A stretch of 64,000 bases of DNA from Aphidius gifuensis (GCF_014905175.1 NC_057790.1:25074469-25138468); one strand, 5' to 3'. Positions 1 through 12,293 are shown, numbered from the stretch's first letter. A program made the numbers and translations. The notes: a model not told the origin generated them from the sequence alone.

Positions 1-1117
1 TTTATAACAAATTTAGCAATAAGTGATATTTTATTATGCATATTAGCTGTACCATTTACACCATTATATACATTTATTGGTCGTTGGATATTTGGTAAAT
101 TAATGTGTAGTTTAGTACCATATATACAAGGTGTTAGTATATACATAAGTACATTTACATTAACAAGTATTGCAATTGATCGTTTTTTTGTAATATGTCA
201 TCCATTTAGACCAAGAATTAAAATTAAAAATTGTCTTTTAATCATTGGCTCAATATGGATTGCATCAATAATATTAACATTCCCATATGGTATTTATATG
301 AATATACAAGAATTATATTACTGTGAAGAAAATTGGCCAAGTCAAAAATTACGTAAAATATTTGGCTCATTTACATCAATATTACAATTTGTATTACCAT
401 TTTTTTCAATTGCTATTTGTTACATTTGTGTATTTGTTAAATTAAATAATAGATCAAAATATAAGCCTGGTTTTAAATCAAGTAAAAAAGAAGAAATTGA
501 TAAAGAAAGAACTAAAAAAACTAATCGTATGCTAATTGCAATGGTTACAATATTTGGATGTTGTTGGTTACCAATAAATACAATAAATATTATTGATGAT
601 TTTTTTGCTGATGTTTCATATATTTGGAAACATTATAGATTATGTTTTTTTATATCACATTGTCTTGCAATGAGTAGTACTTGTTACAATCCATTGTTAT
701 ATGCTTGGCTAAATGATAATTTTCGAATGGAATTTAAAAAGGTAAATTAATTTTTTATTTAATTAAATATTATTGTATTGTAATTTTTATATTGAAAATT
801 ATCTTTTTTATTTGACAATTTTATTACAGGTTTTACCGTGTTTTGATAGTGTAACATTTAATTTAACAACAAAAACAACAACAACAACTTGTGAGAGTAA
901 AAAAAATTATAATAAAAATGATAGTAAACATGGGAATATAATATTTTCTCATATTGCTGAAAAATCAATGATTCAAGAAAGTATTCAATTAGATTTGAGA
1001 ACAACTTCAACAACTCCATTTCAACTTGAATTTAAAAATATAAATCAAGATATTTTAGAGAAAAGAAAAGTTACAAATTGTATTGTTTCGAAAACTTTTA
1101 AAAATAGTTTCAAATAG
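1..1117 (+). CDS. sNPFR: Short neuropeptide F receptor (class A GPCR), 5' truncated by window
   Basis: This is the 3' part of a rhodopsin-family receptor for short neuropeptide F, a plasma-membrane G-protein-coupled receptor involved in feeding and growth signalling in insects. Coding is open from base 1 (exon 1-741, phase 0, donor GTAAAT) and continues at 830-1117 after an acceptor TTATTACAG. Visible landmarks are TM2 (NLAISD), the TM3/ICL2 region with DRFFVICHPF, the ECL2 motif CEENWPS, a basic third loop ending in KKTNRMLIAM, TM6 CCWLPIN, and TM7 SSTCYNPLLYAWLNDNFR followed by VLPCF. This pattern matches insect sNPF receptors rather than the longer NPF receptor. The N-terminus and TM1 lie upstream. 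The C-terminal tail (from residue 248 of the visible 342) is Thr/Lys rich. A second copy of this last exon lies at 3202-3447. Confidence 0.93.
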
Positions 1118-3164
1118 ATCTTATGAATTTTTTTAAAATTAAATTTGTTTTTTATATTATTGAATGTATTATATATTTATATAACTTGATGTTTTAATTT
1201 TATTTTTAAACGGAAAATAAAAGAAATTAAAAAAAGGTCTTAATAATGTGTAAAATTAATTTATTTTTTTACATAATACCTACATTGACTTGTTGATAAA
1301 AATATTAATTAAAATTTAGAATAAAAATATATTATTAATATTAAATTCAACTATTACTTTATTAATAATATTAAAAAATATTTATGATATAAATTTTTAT
1401 TTAATAAATTCAAATGATGAATCATTTTTTCGTAAAAATTTATTTAGAAAAATATTTTTTTTACTTTTAATATAAAGCTCAAAAGCTATGAAAAATATTT
1501 AGGGTTCTATTGAAGCATCATTATACGATGACACGTATATATTGCTTTTGAAAATAAATAATAAAAAAAGTCAGGGGTGGTGTCAAGAGAGTTGAGTAAT
1601 TTAATATACTAGCCACCAAATTAAATTCGATGCCAAATCACTAGGGATCATCATAAATAAACACTTCAGTTGACTAATAGATATTTCTACAACTTTATAT
1701 TTTTTTAATACTTATTTCTATTCTATTATTTTCATTGATTTATTATAAATAAAAAATGCGACTTTGTTACAATATAAACTAATAAAGTATACTGATTTAA
1801 AAAATATTTTTCAATTAAATATTTACTTTTTATTTTGTCTAGCTGAATTAATTTTACGAACAATGAATTACTGATAAAATATATTTCTACAGACAAATTT
1901 ATATAAATAGTATATTGTTATTATTGTTAATAATAAACTTTGACAAACTCAAAGGACTTTAGACAACAAACTTAATGAATACTTGATGAATTTTCAACAA
2001 AGCCAGCTTGGATATTAGAATTGCGAATTTTAGCATAAAATAAAGGTACAAACAACTTGATAAAAATAAAAAAAAATTAATTAATATTATTTAAATTTTT
2101 TTGTCATTTAAACATGACATTTAATTATCATGTTTGATTTTTTTTTTTATTATTTTTAAATCTATAAATTGACACATTTGTTTTTTATTTATGATTGAAA
2201 AAAAAAAAAAAAATTAGAAAATTTATTTCATTTTGTTTCTATATTTTCCAAGGAAATGTCAATCATATTGTCTCGATGAAATTTCATGATAAATCTATTC
2301 TCAGTTGAAGCAATTCACTCAAACAATTTGTTAAAAGAAAAAAAAACAATATATACTAGTAGAAACAAAAAAAAGAAAAAATGATTAATAAAAAACGATT
2401 TTACTTATTTAGGTCGATCGTTTTGACAATAAAATGTATCACCAACTCACTCGTCATAATATAAATTCATTACTATTCGTTTGTGTAATGTATCTCTCTC
2501 ATGTTTCAGCTCAATATTATCTTTGTCATTGTCACTACAAAGTCCTGATAACAAAGGCCTCCTATCTCGTCATGAGATAAATTTAAATTGACAACACACA
2601 CGTCTACAAAAAACAAATAAAAAATATAAAATTAACAATTTTTTCATAATAAATATACTATTTTAAATGAATAAATAATAAAAACAATTAATGAGTAATT
2701 AAATACAATAAATAAAGTAGTTTTTTTTGCATATTTTCTTTTAAAAAAATATTTATAAAGTTATTTAAAAATCTGGTTAATTGAAAAGTTTAAAACTCGA
2801 TAATTTAAAATTTCTTTTGAAGAGTTTTAAACTAAAACTTTATAAATAATCAATAAACAAAGTTGATTTTAATAGTTACTAATTATTTTTGACATTTTAA
2901 AATGTAAATTTTTTGATAATTAAAAAAGCTAAGTGTATAGTATTATTAATTTATTAATAGAACGAAAAAAAAAATAACAATGTGCTTGAGTTGTTTGATG
3001 TGTTGCTTTTATGGATATGCAAACAAACCAATCATTATCACTGATTATCACTGTGGTTTCTCTAGCCCCTCTAAATCACATTACTACCCTCAAATTGTTT
3101 TAGAAATTATGCTGTATACTTGGATTGAATTATTATCAATAGACCACAATATCTAATAAGAGCC
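1118..3164. other. AT-rich sequence between the two sNPFR terminal exons
   Basis: The first ~250 bases are the 3' UTR and flank of the receptor, with an AATAAA-like run near 1217. I see no coding exon or RNA gene in the rest. If the second exon is used, this stretch is intronic. Confidence 0.6.
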
Positions 3165-3720
3165 ATGAAAATTATCTTTTTATTTGGCAATTTCATTACA
3201 GATTTTACTGTGTTTTAATAGTGTAACATTTAATTTAACAAGAAAAACAACAACAACAATTTGTGAGAGTAAAAAAAATTATAATAAAAATGATAGTAAA
3301 CATGGGAATATAATATTTTCTCATATTGCTAAAAAATCAAGTATTCAAGAAAGTATTAAATTAGATTTGAGAACAACTTCAACAATTCCATTTCAATCGA
3401 GTAAACATACACTCACTGATTTTACTGATATAGATGAAGTCTCATAGAAAAACAATATAATATTAACTTTATGAAATATTTTTTTTTTAATTAAATTTGT
3501 TTTTTATGTTATTAAATGAATTATATATTACTTGATATTTTAATTTTTTTTTTAAATAGAAAATGAAAAATAAATTATAAAAAGGTTTTAATAATGTGTA
3601 AAATCAATTTATCTTTTTACACAACATATACATTGACTTGTTGATAAAAATATTAATTTAAATTTACAAAAAAAAAAATTATTAATAAAATTTAATTTAC
3701 CTATTACTTTTTTTTTTATA
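3165..3720 (+). repeat. Tandem segmental duplicate of bases ~793-1365
   Basis: The copy covers the end of the last sNPFR intron, the last exon and about 250 bases of 3' flank. Shared blocks include GAAAATTATCTTTTT before the exon and, in the 3' flank, ACATTGACTTGTTGATAAAA at about 1280 and about 3630. The two copies are about 2.4 kb apart and differ by scattered substitutions and small indels. Confidence 0.8.
3202..3447 (+). other. Duplicated terminal exon of sNPFR (alternative tail or relic)
   Basis: This is a near copy of the receptor's last exon at 830-1117. It has a good acceptor (TTTCATTACAG ending at 3201) and a phase-0 start, and would encode ILLCFNSVTFN in place of VLPCFDSVTFN. The reading frame is open for 81 codons without frameshift. 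It then ends in a different tail (from SSKHTLTDFTD) instead of the LEFKNINQD tail of the first copy. Splicing 741 to 3202 would give a receptor with a different, shorter C-terminus. The open frame and intact acceptor favour use as an alternative last exon, but a young duplication could show the same. RNA support cannot be judged here. Confidence 0.7.
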
Positions 3721-4245
3721 ATGCTGTTTTTCACATGGGCTTAAATAAATAAAATAAAAATAATAAATGAATAGAAAAAGTATAAAAAGGCGTAAATTAG
3801 ATAATTAGTTATTTAAATAAAAATAAATAATAATATTGATGATAACTATTATTTATTAAATTAATTTATTAAGTTTATTAATTTATTTATTTAATTTGCA
3901 TTATCTTTAATACTGGATTGACAAAAGAGTAAATTTAAAAATATAAATCAAGTTTTCAGCGTTACCAACTCTGGCAATAGCTACGGTCGGTAAAGAAGAT
4001 GTCAAATTGTGTTGTCATATAATAATAATAATAATCAACCGAAATGAATAACATCATAACATCAATACATGTGACAATAGTCAATAACATAAATAACCTA
4101 TTGAATAATGTGAATCAGTGGCAAATGCTTGCTTTTGATTTTTTTTGGTAAAAAACATAAAGTTTACAAGTCCTAATCTTTTTTATTATAGCATATATAT
4201 TGAGATAAAAACATATTGAACTGAAACTTGGCTATAGTAATTATA
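3721..4245. other. Intergenic and 5' UTR of the F-box gene
   Basis: A/T-rich. A likely 5' UTR acceptor (TTTTTATTATAG, ending near 4191) lies shortly before the F-box gene's start codon. A 21-bp match to part of the first sNPFR terminal exon occurs near 3930 and may be a stray duplicate fragment. Confidence 0.4.
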
Positions 4246-6116
4246 ATGGAATACCAAAACTATTCTTTAATTCTGACCCCCACGGGTGATATCATAAAAT
4301 TACCCAAAGAGAGGTTAACCACAGAAATCTCATCAAAAAAAATTAAAACTACACATGATTCGACAAGTCCTTACACTTTTTTTAAAGATAATAAAGTAAG
4401 TCTAAAATATAATTGCTGTTAAAACAGATTAAATGTTGCATTATTTTTATTATAAATATTTATATATTATTTATTTTTTTTAGATGTATTATATGGTTGA
4501 TGGTTCTTATCCCCAAGAAGTAAAACTTGAGCTAGTTAATAATCGTTACCAGCTGGCAAAGTTAGATTATATGCCAGAATGTAAGAATCCAGAAAATGTT
4601 ATTAACGGTATTAGTACTAATTGCCTGGCTGAAATATTTATGTATTTACCAGCATGTGAAAGACCAAAACTTGCATTGGGTATGATATTATAAATACAAT
4701 ATCAATTTTATTTAATTTAAAAATTATTTGGTAATAGTAATATTAATAAATTTGTATTTATTTTATTTTTTTAGTTTGCAAAAAATGGAAAAATGTTCTT
4801 GATGATTCTTGGTATAAAGTCAAAAAGCTTGAATTAATTCATTGGCAACATGATGAGTATCCAAATTGTTTGGTTAAATATTCAACACGCGAAGAAAAAT
4901 TCTGTTTTATAAAGTCACTGCTTAATAAATGTGGTCGTTATTTAACAAAGTTAGATTTGACAGCTTATGGACGTTGTAACATAGTGCCAGTTATTAATGA
5001 ATTGTGTCCAAACCTCGTAACACTTCGCTTGAGATTCACCAACATGAACCAAGCAATATTAGCCAATTCATTCACACGTCTATCCAAACTGGAATCATTA
5101 ACAATTATATTTCAAAATATAAAGACTTTTAAGGTGTTTCCCACTGTTGCTTTAATAAATTCATTGAGAAACGTTGCTAATACATTGACTGATCTAAATC
5201 TGTTGAATTGGCTTGATAACTTAAACAGCGTCCCTACTTTTACAGAATTAATCAAAGATGTAAGTTACAACTTTATATTTATTACATGAAAAAAAAAAAA
5301 AAAAAAAATTCAAAAGTATTTTTTTTATTTTTCACATATTTATAATATATATAATTTCTTTTGCAGGTGATTCGTGAATTAAAGGCTCTGAAAAGATTTG
5401 AAACTGCAGGTATAGGAATTTCAGCCGATATATACAATTATCTGGCAGCCAATGGAATTATATGTTCAAATCATACCCCATACCTTAAAAAAGCTCTTTC
5501 TTCATCAGAACCATTAATAAATATCAAGTCATTGATGATGTTGCAACGCCCAATAACAGATGATACATTGTATACTATTGCCAATACTTTCAAGCACTTG
5601 GAATTATTACATTTCAATTGTGACGGGGTAACCGATAATGGTGTAGTAGCACTTTCAAAGATGAATAATTTACAAAATCTGTTTACTTATGGCAGTTCTA
5701 AAATCACTGATTCTTCAGTCAAACTGCTAAAAAACCTGACAAGATTAGGCTTACCAACCAGCAATAAAATAACTGATGATTCAGTCTTAACAGTTCTTAA
5801 AAATTCCCCAAAGATGCAAGTGGTCTCTGTTCATCGAGCAAATGTGACTGCTGAGTTAGTCAAAAAAGCAGCAGAAATATCAACAAGTCGAAAACAACGT
5901 CTCATTTTCTGTATTCCATCAATGCCAGATGTACAACAATATGCTTCGCCATATTTTGATTTGCGTATAGATCAAATAATAAACGGAAAAGTAACACCTG
6001 TACCTGTCGGTGCAATTGCCCATGCAGGTAGTGGGCTCACAACGAGTTCAGGGGCAAGCACAAATCTCATCAGCGGGTTTTCTGATTCAGCATTTGTTTC
6101 AAAATTTATTATTTAG
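4246..6116 (+). CDS. F-box / leucine-rich-repeat protein, substrate adaptor of SCF ubiquitin ligase
   Basis: Four exons in consistent phase: 4246-4395, 4484-4679, 4775-5259 and 5367-6116 (TAG), giving about 526 residues. Start chosen at the ATG opening MEYQNYSLILTP. The F-box spans the exon 2/3 junction (about residues 88-130), with NCLAEIFMYLPACERPKLALV then CKKWKNVLDDSWYKVKKL, the classic leucine/proline pattern ending in a CKxW motif. It is followed by degenerate leucine-rich repeats such as LTKLDLTAYG, LVTLRLRF, LESLTIIF and several ITDxSV repeats in exon 4. Proteins of this architecture bind SKP1 through the F-box and recruit targets through the repeats. The exact orthologue is not recognised; it may belong to a lineage-specific expansion. 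The tail is Ser/Gly/Thr rich. Confidence 0.85.
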
Positions 6117-6770
6117 ATTTTGAAATATAACATTGAAGACCATTAATTAAATATAATAATCATAAATTAAATTAAAAATTATTCGTATAACTCTATGGTT
6201 CTATAAATTCATGATAAGCCTTATCAATTTTCAAAAATTTATATTATATAATATGATACTTTGAAAATGATTTGAAAAAAAAAAAAGATAATTAAATAAT
6301 CAATAAATAGTTTTTGTATTTAGAACAACTGTTTGCAATTAAAATAATAGACCTAGAAATAATATTGTACTCGATAAAATTTGACTTGAAAATAAAAGTA
6401 AATAAACAATGATAAAAACGTTAACCCTTGGTTTTTGACAAGTACTGAATTTATTTTTATTTAAAAAATAAAAACTATAAATTCACCTTTATATCTATTA
6501 CCCTAGTAGTAGTAACAAGGTTTTAAATTATTTTTTATATAAATTTTAAGCATCAATTATTTTTAATGAATAATTTCAATCGTAGCCAGGCATGTGAATC
6601 CAGCTATTGAATATATATTCAATAATAAAAAATTAATTGATTAATTAATTAAAGAAAATACATAAATTTTATTGGCCCTGAAAACAATTATATTTTGGGG
6701 TTTTACATGTATAAAAAAATTTTATTAGCTCAATAACACCATTACACCACCATCAACGTGTCAACAGATG
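6117..6770. other. Intergenic, no gene seen
   Basis: Very A/T-rich 3' flank of the F-box gene. No recognisable coding or structural RNA signal. It ends where the duplicated flank of the module-gene array begins (about 6771, matching 10151). Confidence 0.5.
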
Positions 6771-6984
6771 TACATAATCTCAGTAGAAATAATTGTTACA
6801 AACCAATTATTATTTAAATGTAAAAAGTAAATTAAAATACTAAAATTAAAGATTTAGAAATATCAAAAAATATCATTCTATTTTTAAATTAAGTCTATTA
6901 TTTGAATTGTTATTATTAATTAACTACAAATAAAATTACTATTGTTAATAATCATTTTGAAGGGAATAATATTTTTTTATTTAA

Positions 6985-7415
6985 ATTTTTGCTACTTGTT
7001 TGTTGTCGGTTATAAAAAAAATTAACTTTGCAACAGGTGTGTGAACAAGTTTTTGATATTTCTTGATAGAGACCTCTAGTATATGTTGTAAGCAGTTCAA
7101 CGCAGTTCTATACGTTCTATAAATGGTTGTTGTTGTTATTATATATTTTTTTCCCCATATGTGACATGTGTTAAATTGTTGTTGAGCTGTCATTGTTTGT
7201 TTGTTTTATTTTTTTTATCATTTAAATAAATTTTATAAATAAAAACAATATTGAAATTGGGCGAAATCATCGAAATCGTCGATATCAGTGTAATTCTACG
7301 TCGTTGGAATAATAAAAAGTAAATAATCACGTGATTGTTGATAAATATACATGACAGGTCATTTGAATACTTGATAAGTAATAATTGGAAATTATTAATT
7401 TATAATAATTACATC
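6985..7415 (+). promoter_or_regulatory. Conserved promoter/5' UTR block of the tandem-module gene, copy 1
   Basis: The sequence TTGTCGGTTATAAAAA at 7003-7018 looks like a TATA box and recurs before copy 2 (10363-10378) and, as an orphan, near 20370. A second conserved stretch, CGATATCAGTGTAA (about 7280), and a block around TGACAGGT (about 7352) are shared with copies 2 and 3. Conservation of the whole block among paralogues suggests a working promoter and leader; the transcription start is not determined. Confidence 0.55.
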
Positions 7416-10130
7416 ATGGAAAAATATTCAATAAATGAACCATTCAGAAGAGATGAGAGAACAAAACAGATATTTACAGATGCTTTGCAACACTGCTTGG
7501 ATCTTCTGAATGAAAATGACAACAACTATCAAAATGATATAGAATACAGTAGTAATAATATATTAACACAAAAATCAGCAATAATTGGTCATGAAATGTA
7601 TGAATATTTTAAAGAAACAATGAATGAATTAATGATGAAAAAAGAAATAATTGAACCAGATACAGAAACAATAAATGAATTAATTATTAAAGAAGAAATA
7701 ATTGAAACAGATACAAAAACAATAAATAAATTAATGATTGAAGAAGAAATAATTAATCCAGATACAGAAACAATAAATGAATTAATTATTAACGAAGAGA
7801 TAATTGAACCAGATACAGAAAAAATAAATGAATTAATTATTAAAAAAGAAATAATTGAACCAGATACAGAAACAATAAATGAATTAATTATTAAAGAAGA
7901 AATAATTGAACCAGAAACAGAAAAAATAGTATTGGAGAGAGTTTCTGTTGAATTAGAACGATTGGATCCTGATGTTAGAAAAAATTTAACTATGAAAAAA
8001 AAAGATGATCAGGGAAAGAATGTTGAATTACAAAATGAATTAATAGTACGTAAAAAAACAACACCCTCATTGATAAGTTCAAAGAAAAATGTAACTGTAA
8101 CAAATGAATTACGTTATCAGGAAAAATGTTTTGACAAAGATGTCAGTTACATTACTGATGTAATGAAAAAAATTAATAACTGGGTATTTACAAAATGTGT
8201 TCTGTATAAAAAAAGAAAAAAAAATTTATCAAATGAGTTGATTAGAAAATGGGGTATTGAAGCTAGAGATATTTTATTATCAGAAGATAATAAACATAAC
8301 AAGACATCATTTGTTGCTAGTAAAACTTGGGTTAAGTATTTTAAAAAAAAATACAACATCATAGGAAGAAATACACGTGAATTACATATTGTTGATCATA
8401 CGACAATCGACAACACAATTAATAGTCATTCTAATCATTCAATTATTATTTCACATGAAACTAAATTAAAGATCATTAATACACAACGTGAGCATCCAGA
8501 TTGGACACTTAATATGATAAGAGAACATTGTGGATTTAATAAAAACTTGAATACAAAAATTATTGAGATATGGAAAGAACAATTAAAAAGAGGTGGTACA
8601 CGTACCGAAAAAATGGAAAAAATTAACAACTGGATTTATCAAAAATGTATTGAGCATAGAGCAAATAATAATAAACTTAGCTCTGAAAATATCATAGCAT
8701 TTGGTCGGCAAGCATCTAAAGCTTGTTTCCCTGATGAAAAACATCGAATTCCATTTACAGCATCACCTTGTTGGATTCATAAATTTAAAAAATCATTTGG
8801 TATTGTAGGCAGATTACAAAATTTAGTAATCATAAATCAATCAACCAATGGTAAATATATAAAATTAACAATAAAAATTATATAAAAATATATTTAACAA
8901 ATTAATAATCCAATTAAATTTACAGATAAAACTCTGGATATGACTGAATCTTCAAGCGAGGAATCACCTGTTGCTGAAGATGAGTCTGATGAAAGCTCAG
9001 TTGAATCAAATGACAAAACAATTCAAGCTACCTATGATGATAAAATAAAGGTTATTAAACTGGCCAGTGAAAATCCCACATGGACAGCTGCCATGCTGCG
9101 ACGAGTCAGTGGTATGAAGCAGTTAAGAGGAATATCAACACTTAATTTATGGAAAAAACAAGTTGCAAATGGAGGATCACAAATTGATAAAACATACAGA
9201 ATAAATCAGTGGGTTGATAATAAAGTCAATGAATATAAATCTAATAATAAAATACTGACACGTGAAATAATACAAGGTTTTTTAAATGAAGCAAAAAAAA
9301 ATTTAAAGATTAAAAATATAAGCACTGCAAGAAGTAAATCATGGTGGTGGTTGTTTAAAAGAAAACATAATTTGAATAAGAGTTTTATTTACAATGAAAA
9401 AAATGTTGGTTTACAAAATAATATAATTTTACGTAGAAAAAAAAAAGGCAAATTAATAAGTCAAAAAAAAAAATTGGAGATAATTAATCTGGTACGTCAA
9501 CACCCAACTTGGACAATTAGAATGATTCAAGAAAAAAGTAACTGTTATCGTTGTTATAATGTACAACATATTAAAAGATGGATAACTTCATTCAAAAATG
9601 GTGGAGCTCGCCATAAACATATAAATATGATAAATAGACATGCATATAGAAAATATATTCAATTTAAAAATAAAAATAGAAATATTACTGATGAAGTTTT
9701 AATAAAATGGGCTCAAGAAGCTTTTGAAAAATATAAAATTCCACGTTCGAAAAATTATAAAATCCATATACATTGGTTGAAACGTTTTAAACAAATATAT
9801 TGTTTATCTGTACCAAAAAATCCTGATGGTCAAGATGGTGGTTGTAATTCAATTGAAAGTAAGTTAATAAAAATTGTTTAAATAATTTTTAATCTAACAA
9901 TTCATAACTGTTTTTTTTTTTCAGGTAATTCTTCAGACATTTCAAATCAAAATTACAAAGAAACCAATGATAACATTGCATTAAATTTTGATGAAATTGA
10001 TAATGTTCCTATTGGAGCCTCAAAAAAAATATATAGTTCATTTGAAGATAAAAAAAAAGTTATTGACATAGGTGTGAATGTTACTGATGAAATGAAGGAG
10101 ATTAAGGGATTAGACTCTAGCAAACCATAG
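7416..10130 (+). CDS. Tandem CENP-B/Tc5-type DNA-binding module protein, copy 1 (decayed 3' end)
   Basis: Three exons, 7416-8850, 8926-9858 and 9925-10130 (TAG), would give about 857 residues. The start is the ATG opening MEKYSINEPF, conserved in all three copies. After a conserved head (MYEYFKE) and five 17-residue acidic repeats come modules that each pair a psq/CENP-B-like helix-turn-helix (PxWT...W motif) with a Tc5-type domain (WV...K, then W..FKKKYNI). The order is A (second half only), B, C, D, then a fragment of A. No DDE nuclease domain is visible. Exon 3 loses most of module A by internal deletion, and its TAG sits where paralogous modules have a Trp; in-frame coding relics (FKIKHNL) follow the stop. 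The likely role is DNA or chromatin binding by a domesticated transposase-like array; this is inference. The protein is possibly functional but truncated. Confidence 0.7.
7647..7930 (+). repeat. In-frame 51-bp coding minisatellite
   Basis: Five full 51-base units (7647-7697, 7698-7748, 7749-7799, 7800-7850, 7851-7901) plus a partial one encode variants of IIEPDTETINELIIKEE. Copy 2 keeps one full unit plus a partial, and copy 3 only a partial, so the repeat number varies within the family. The peptide is acidic and likely helical. Confidence 0.9.
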
Positions 10131-10150
10131 TGGGTTACTTTTAAAATAAA

Positions 10151-11628
10151 ACATAATCTCAGTGGAAATAATTGTTACAAACCAGTTCAATGTAAAAAGT
10201 AAATAAAACGGCTAGAACTAATGATTTAAAGATAAAAAATTTAATTAACCTAATTTTTCAAACCGTCATTATTAATTAACTAGAAATAAAATTGCTATTG
10301 TTAATAATCATTTCAAAGGAAATAATTAATATCTTTTCATTTAAATTCTCGCTACATGTTTGTTGTCGGTTATAAAAAAAATCACCTTTTCAACAGGTGT
10401 GTAAACAAGTTTTCGATGGTTTTCGATATTGATAGAGACCTCTAGTATATGTTCAACGCAGTTCTATACGTTCTATAAATGGTTGTTGTTGTTATTATTA
10501 TTATGTTTTTTTTTACCCATATGGAATGAATATCACGTGTTAAATTGTTGTTGAGCTGTCATTGTTTGTTTGTTTTATTCTTTTTATCATTTAAATAAAT
10601 TTTATAAATAAAAACAAAACATGGAATTGGGCAATATTGTCGATATCAGTGTAATTCTACGTTGTTGAAATAATAAAAAGTAAATAATCACGTGATTGTT
10701 GATAAATATACATGACAGGTTATTTGAATACTTGATAAGTAATAATTGGAAATTATTAATTTATAATAATTACATCATGGAAGAATATTTAATAAATAAA
10801 CCATTCAGAACAGATGAGAAAACAAAACAGATATTTACAGATGCTTTGCAACATTGCTTGGATCTTCTCAATGAAAATAACAACATTCCTAAGAATAATA
10901 TAAAATACAGTAGTAATAATATATTAACACAAAAATCAGCAATAATTGGTCATGAAATGTATGAATTTTTTAAAGAAACAATGATTGGATTAATGACTAA
11001 AGAAGAAATAATTAATCCAGATACAGAAACAATAAATGATTTAATTATTAAAGAAGAAATAATTGAACCAGAAACAGAAAAAATAGTATTAAAGAGATTT
11101 TCTGTTAAATTGAAAAGATTGGATCCTGATGTTATAAAAAATTTAACTATGAAAAAAAATGATACTAGTTTTATTGATGATCAGGGAAAAAATGTTGAAT
11201 TACAAAATGAATTAATAGTACGTAAAAAAACAACACCCGCATTGATAAGTTCAAAAAAAAATGTAACTAGAACAAATGAATTACGTTATCGGAAAAAACG
11301 TGTTGACAATGGTGTAAATCTTACTGATGAAATGAAGAAAATTAATAACTGGGTATTTGAAAAATGTCTTCTGTATAAAAAAAGAAAAAAAAAATTTTCG
11401 AATGAGTTGATTAGAAAATGGGGTCGTGAAGCTAGAGAAATTATATTATCGGAACATAATAAACATAACAAGAAATCATTTGTTGCTAGTAAAACTTGGG
11501 TTCAGCTTTTTAAAAAAAAATACAACATCAAAGGAAGAAATCCACGTGAATTACAAATTGTTGATAAAATGACAGTTGAAAAAACAATTAATTGTCATTC
11601 TAATCTTTCAATTATTATTCCATATGAC
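10151..11628 (+). repeat. Tandem segmental duplicate of ~6771-8445
   Basis: The flank, promoter and first exon of copy 1 are repeated about 3.38 kb downstream. The left junction at about 10150 joins decayed coding sequence of copy 1 to the upstream flank through the shared bases CATAATCTCAG. The right end is abrupt at about 11628, where homology stops inside module B. Confidence 0.8.
10345..10776 (+). promoter_or_regulatory. Promoter/5' UTR block of copy 2
   Basis: It contains the same TATA-like TTGTCGGTTATAAAAA (10363-10378), the CGATATCAGTGTAA element (about 10640) and the leader ending in ACATCATGG as copy 1, with minor indels. It could still drive transcription of the truncated gene. Confidence 0.5.
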
Positions 11629-11703
11629 ACTATGTTTCAATTTCATTATCTTGTATTTCGAAATCATCTAGATTTATTTCTTCGACTATTTCATTGGCAA
11701 TAA
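10777..11703 (+). pseudogene. Tandem-module gene copy 2, truncated and fused to foreign antisense sequence
   Basis: The ATG opening MEEYLINKPF starts a frame matching copies 1 and 3 through the head, one to two acidic repeats and the Tc5 half of module A (INNWVFEKCLLYKK ... FKKKYNIKGR). Homology ends at about 11628 at the start of module B. The last ~25 codons (to TAA at 11701) are the antisense of another broken gene. It therefore encodes at most a 309-residue protein with one DNA-binding half-module. It is most simply a truncated duplicate; an expressed one-domain product cannot be excluded. Confidence 0.75.
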
Positions 11704-11708
11704 TTTTA

Positions 11709-11739
<31 letters not shown>

Positions 11740-12293
11740 CTACAACAATCAAGTCATCATTGACATCGTTTTTTTCAATATCAGTATCCTCAACATTAAC
11801 TGAATTATTTGACTCAATTAAAACAGTTTTGACATGATCTTCTTCTTCATTGTCATCATTAATTTCAACAACTAAAAATATTGATTAAAAATTAATAATA
11901 GGTTTATAAAAAATATAAAAAATATTTTTTTTAATTGTGGGCTTTTGTTTTTTTACCTGGATTAGACATAAACAGATACAGTGAATTTTTTCCAAAATTT
12001 GTAAGCTCGTTGATTGTTGTATTTTCATCATTATTGTTTACTTTTTTTCCAACAAACCAATTGTTGATAAATCATACTCTTGTGATACTTTTTTCTTTAA
12101 TTCACCAAGTGTCGTTGGCAATGGTGGCTAAATTAAAATATAAAATTAATTGTCAAATAAAAAACATGATTTTACAAAAATAACATGTTTGTTTTTCTTG
12201 TAAATAATTAATTTTAATTTAACAACAATAATTACAATTAAAATTAGAAATTTAATTTACCTGAAGCTTTATTTTTTTTATTTCTGGTGTCAT
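11629..12293 (-). pseudogene. Broken unknown gene with acidic region
   Basis: Minus-strand exons can be followed: 12293-12261 (ATG, MTPEIKKIKLQ), 12127-11957 (PPLPTTLGELKKKVSQEYD ... TNFGKNSLYLF) and 11872 to the breakpoint at about 11629. The last encodes an acidic stretch (NDDNEEEDHVKTVL and a run of about ten Glu). Splice sites are good, but exon 2 needs a one-base shift within LSTIGL to reach its second half, and the gene stops abruptly where it meets copy 2. The family is not recognised. The frameshift and missing 3' end argue for a pseudogene; an assembly error is the alternative. Confidence 0.6.

Noticed and set aside
6981..7193. Minus-strand open frame of 70 codons
   Set aside because: It lies in the conserved promoter/leader of the module gene and is low complexity (Thr/Ile); no family resemblance.
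8147..8629. Minus-strand open frames inside copy 1
   Set aside because: Shadows of the plus-strand coding exon, rich in Phe/Leu from A-rich coding sequence.
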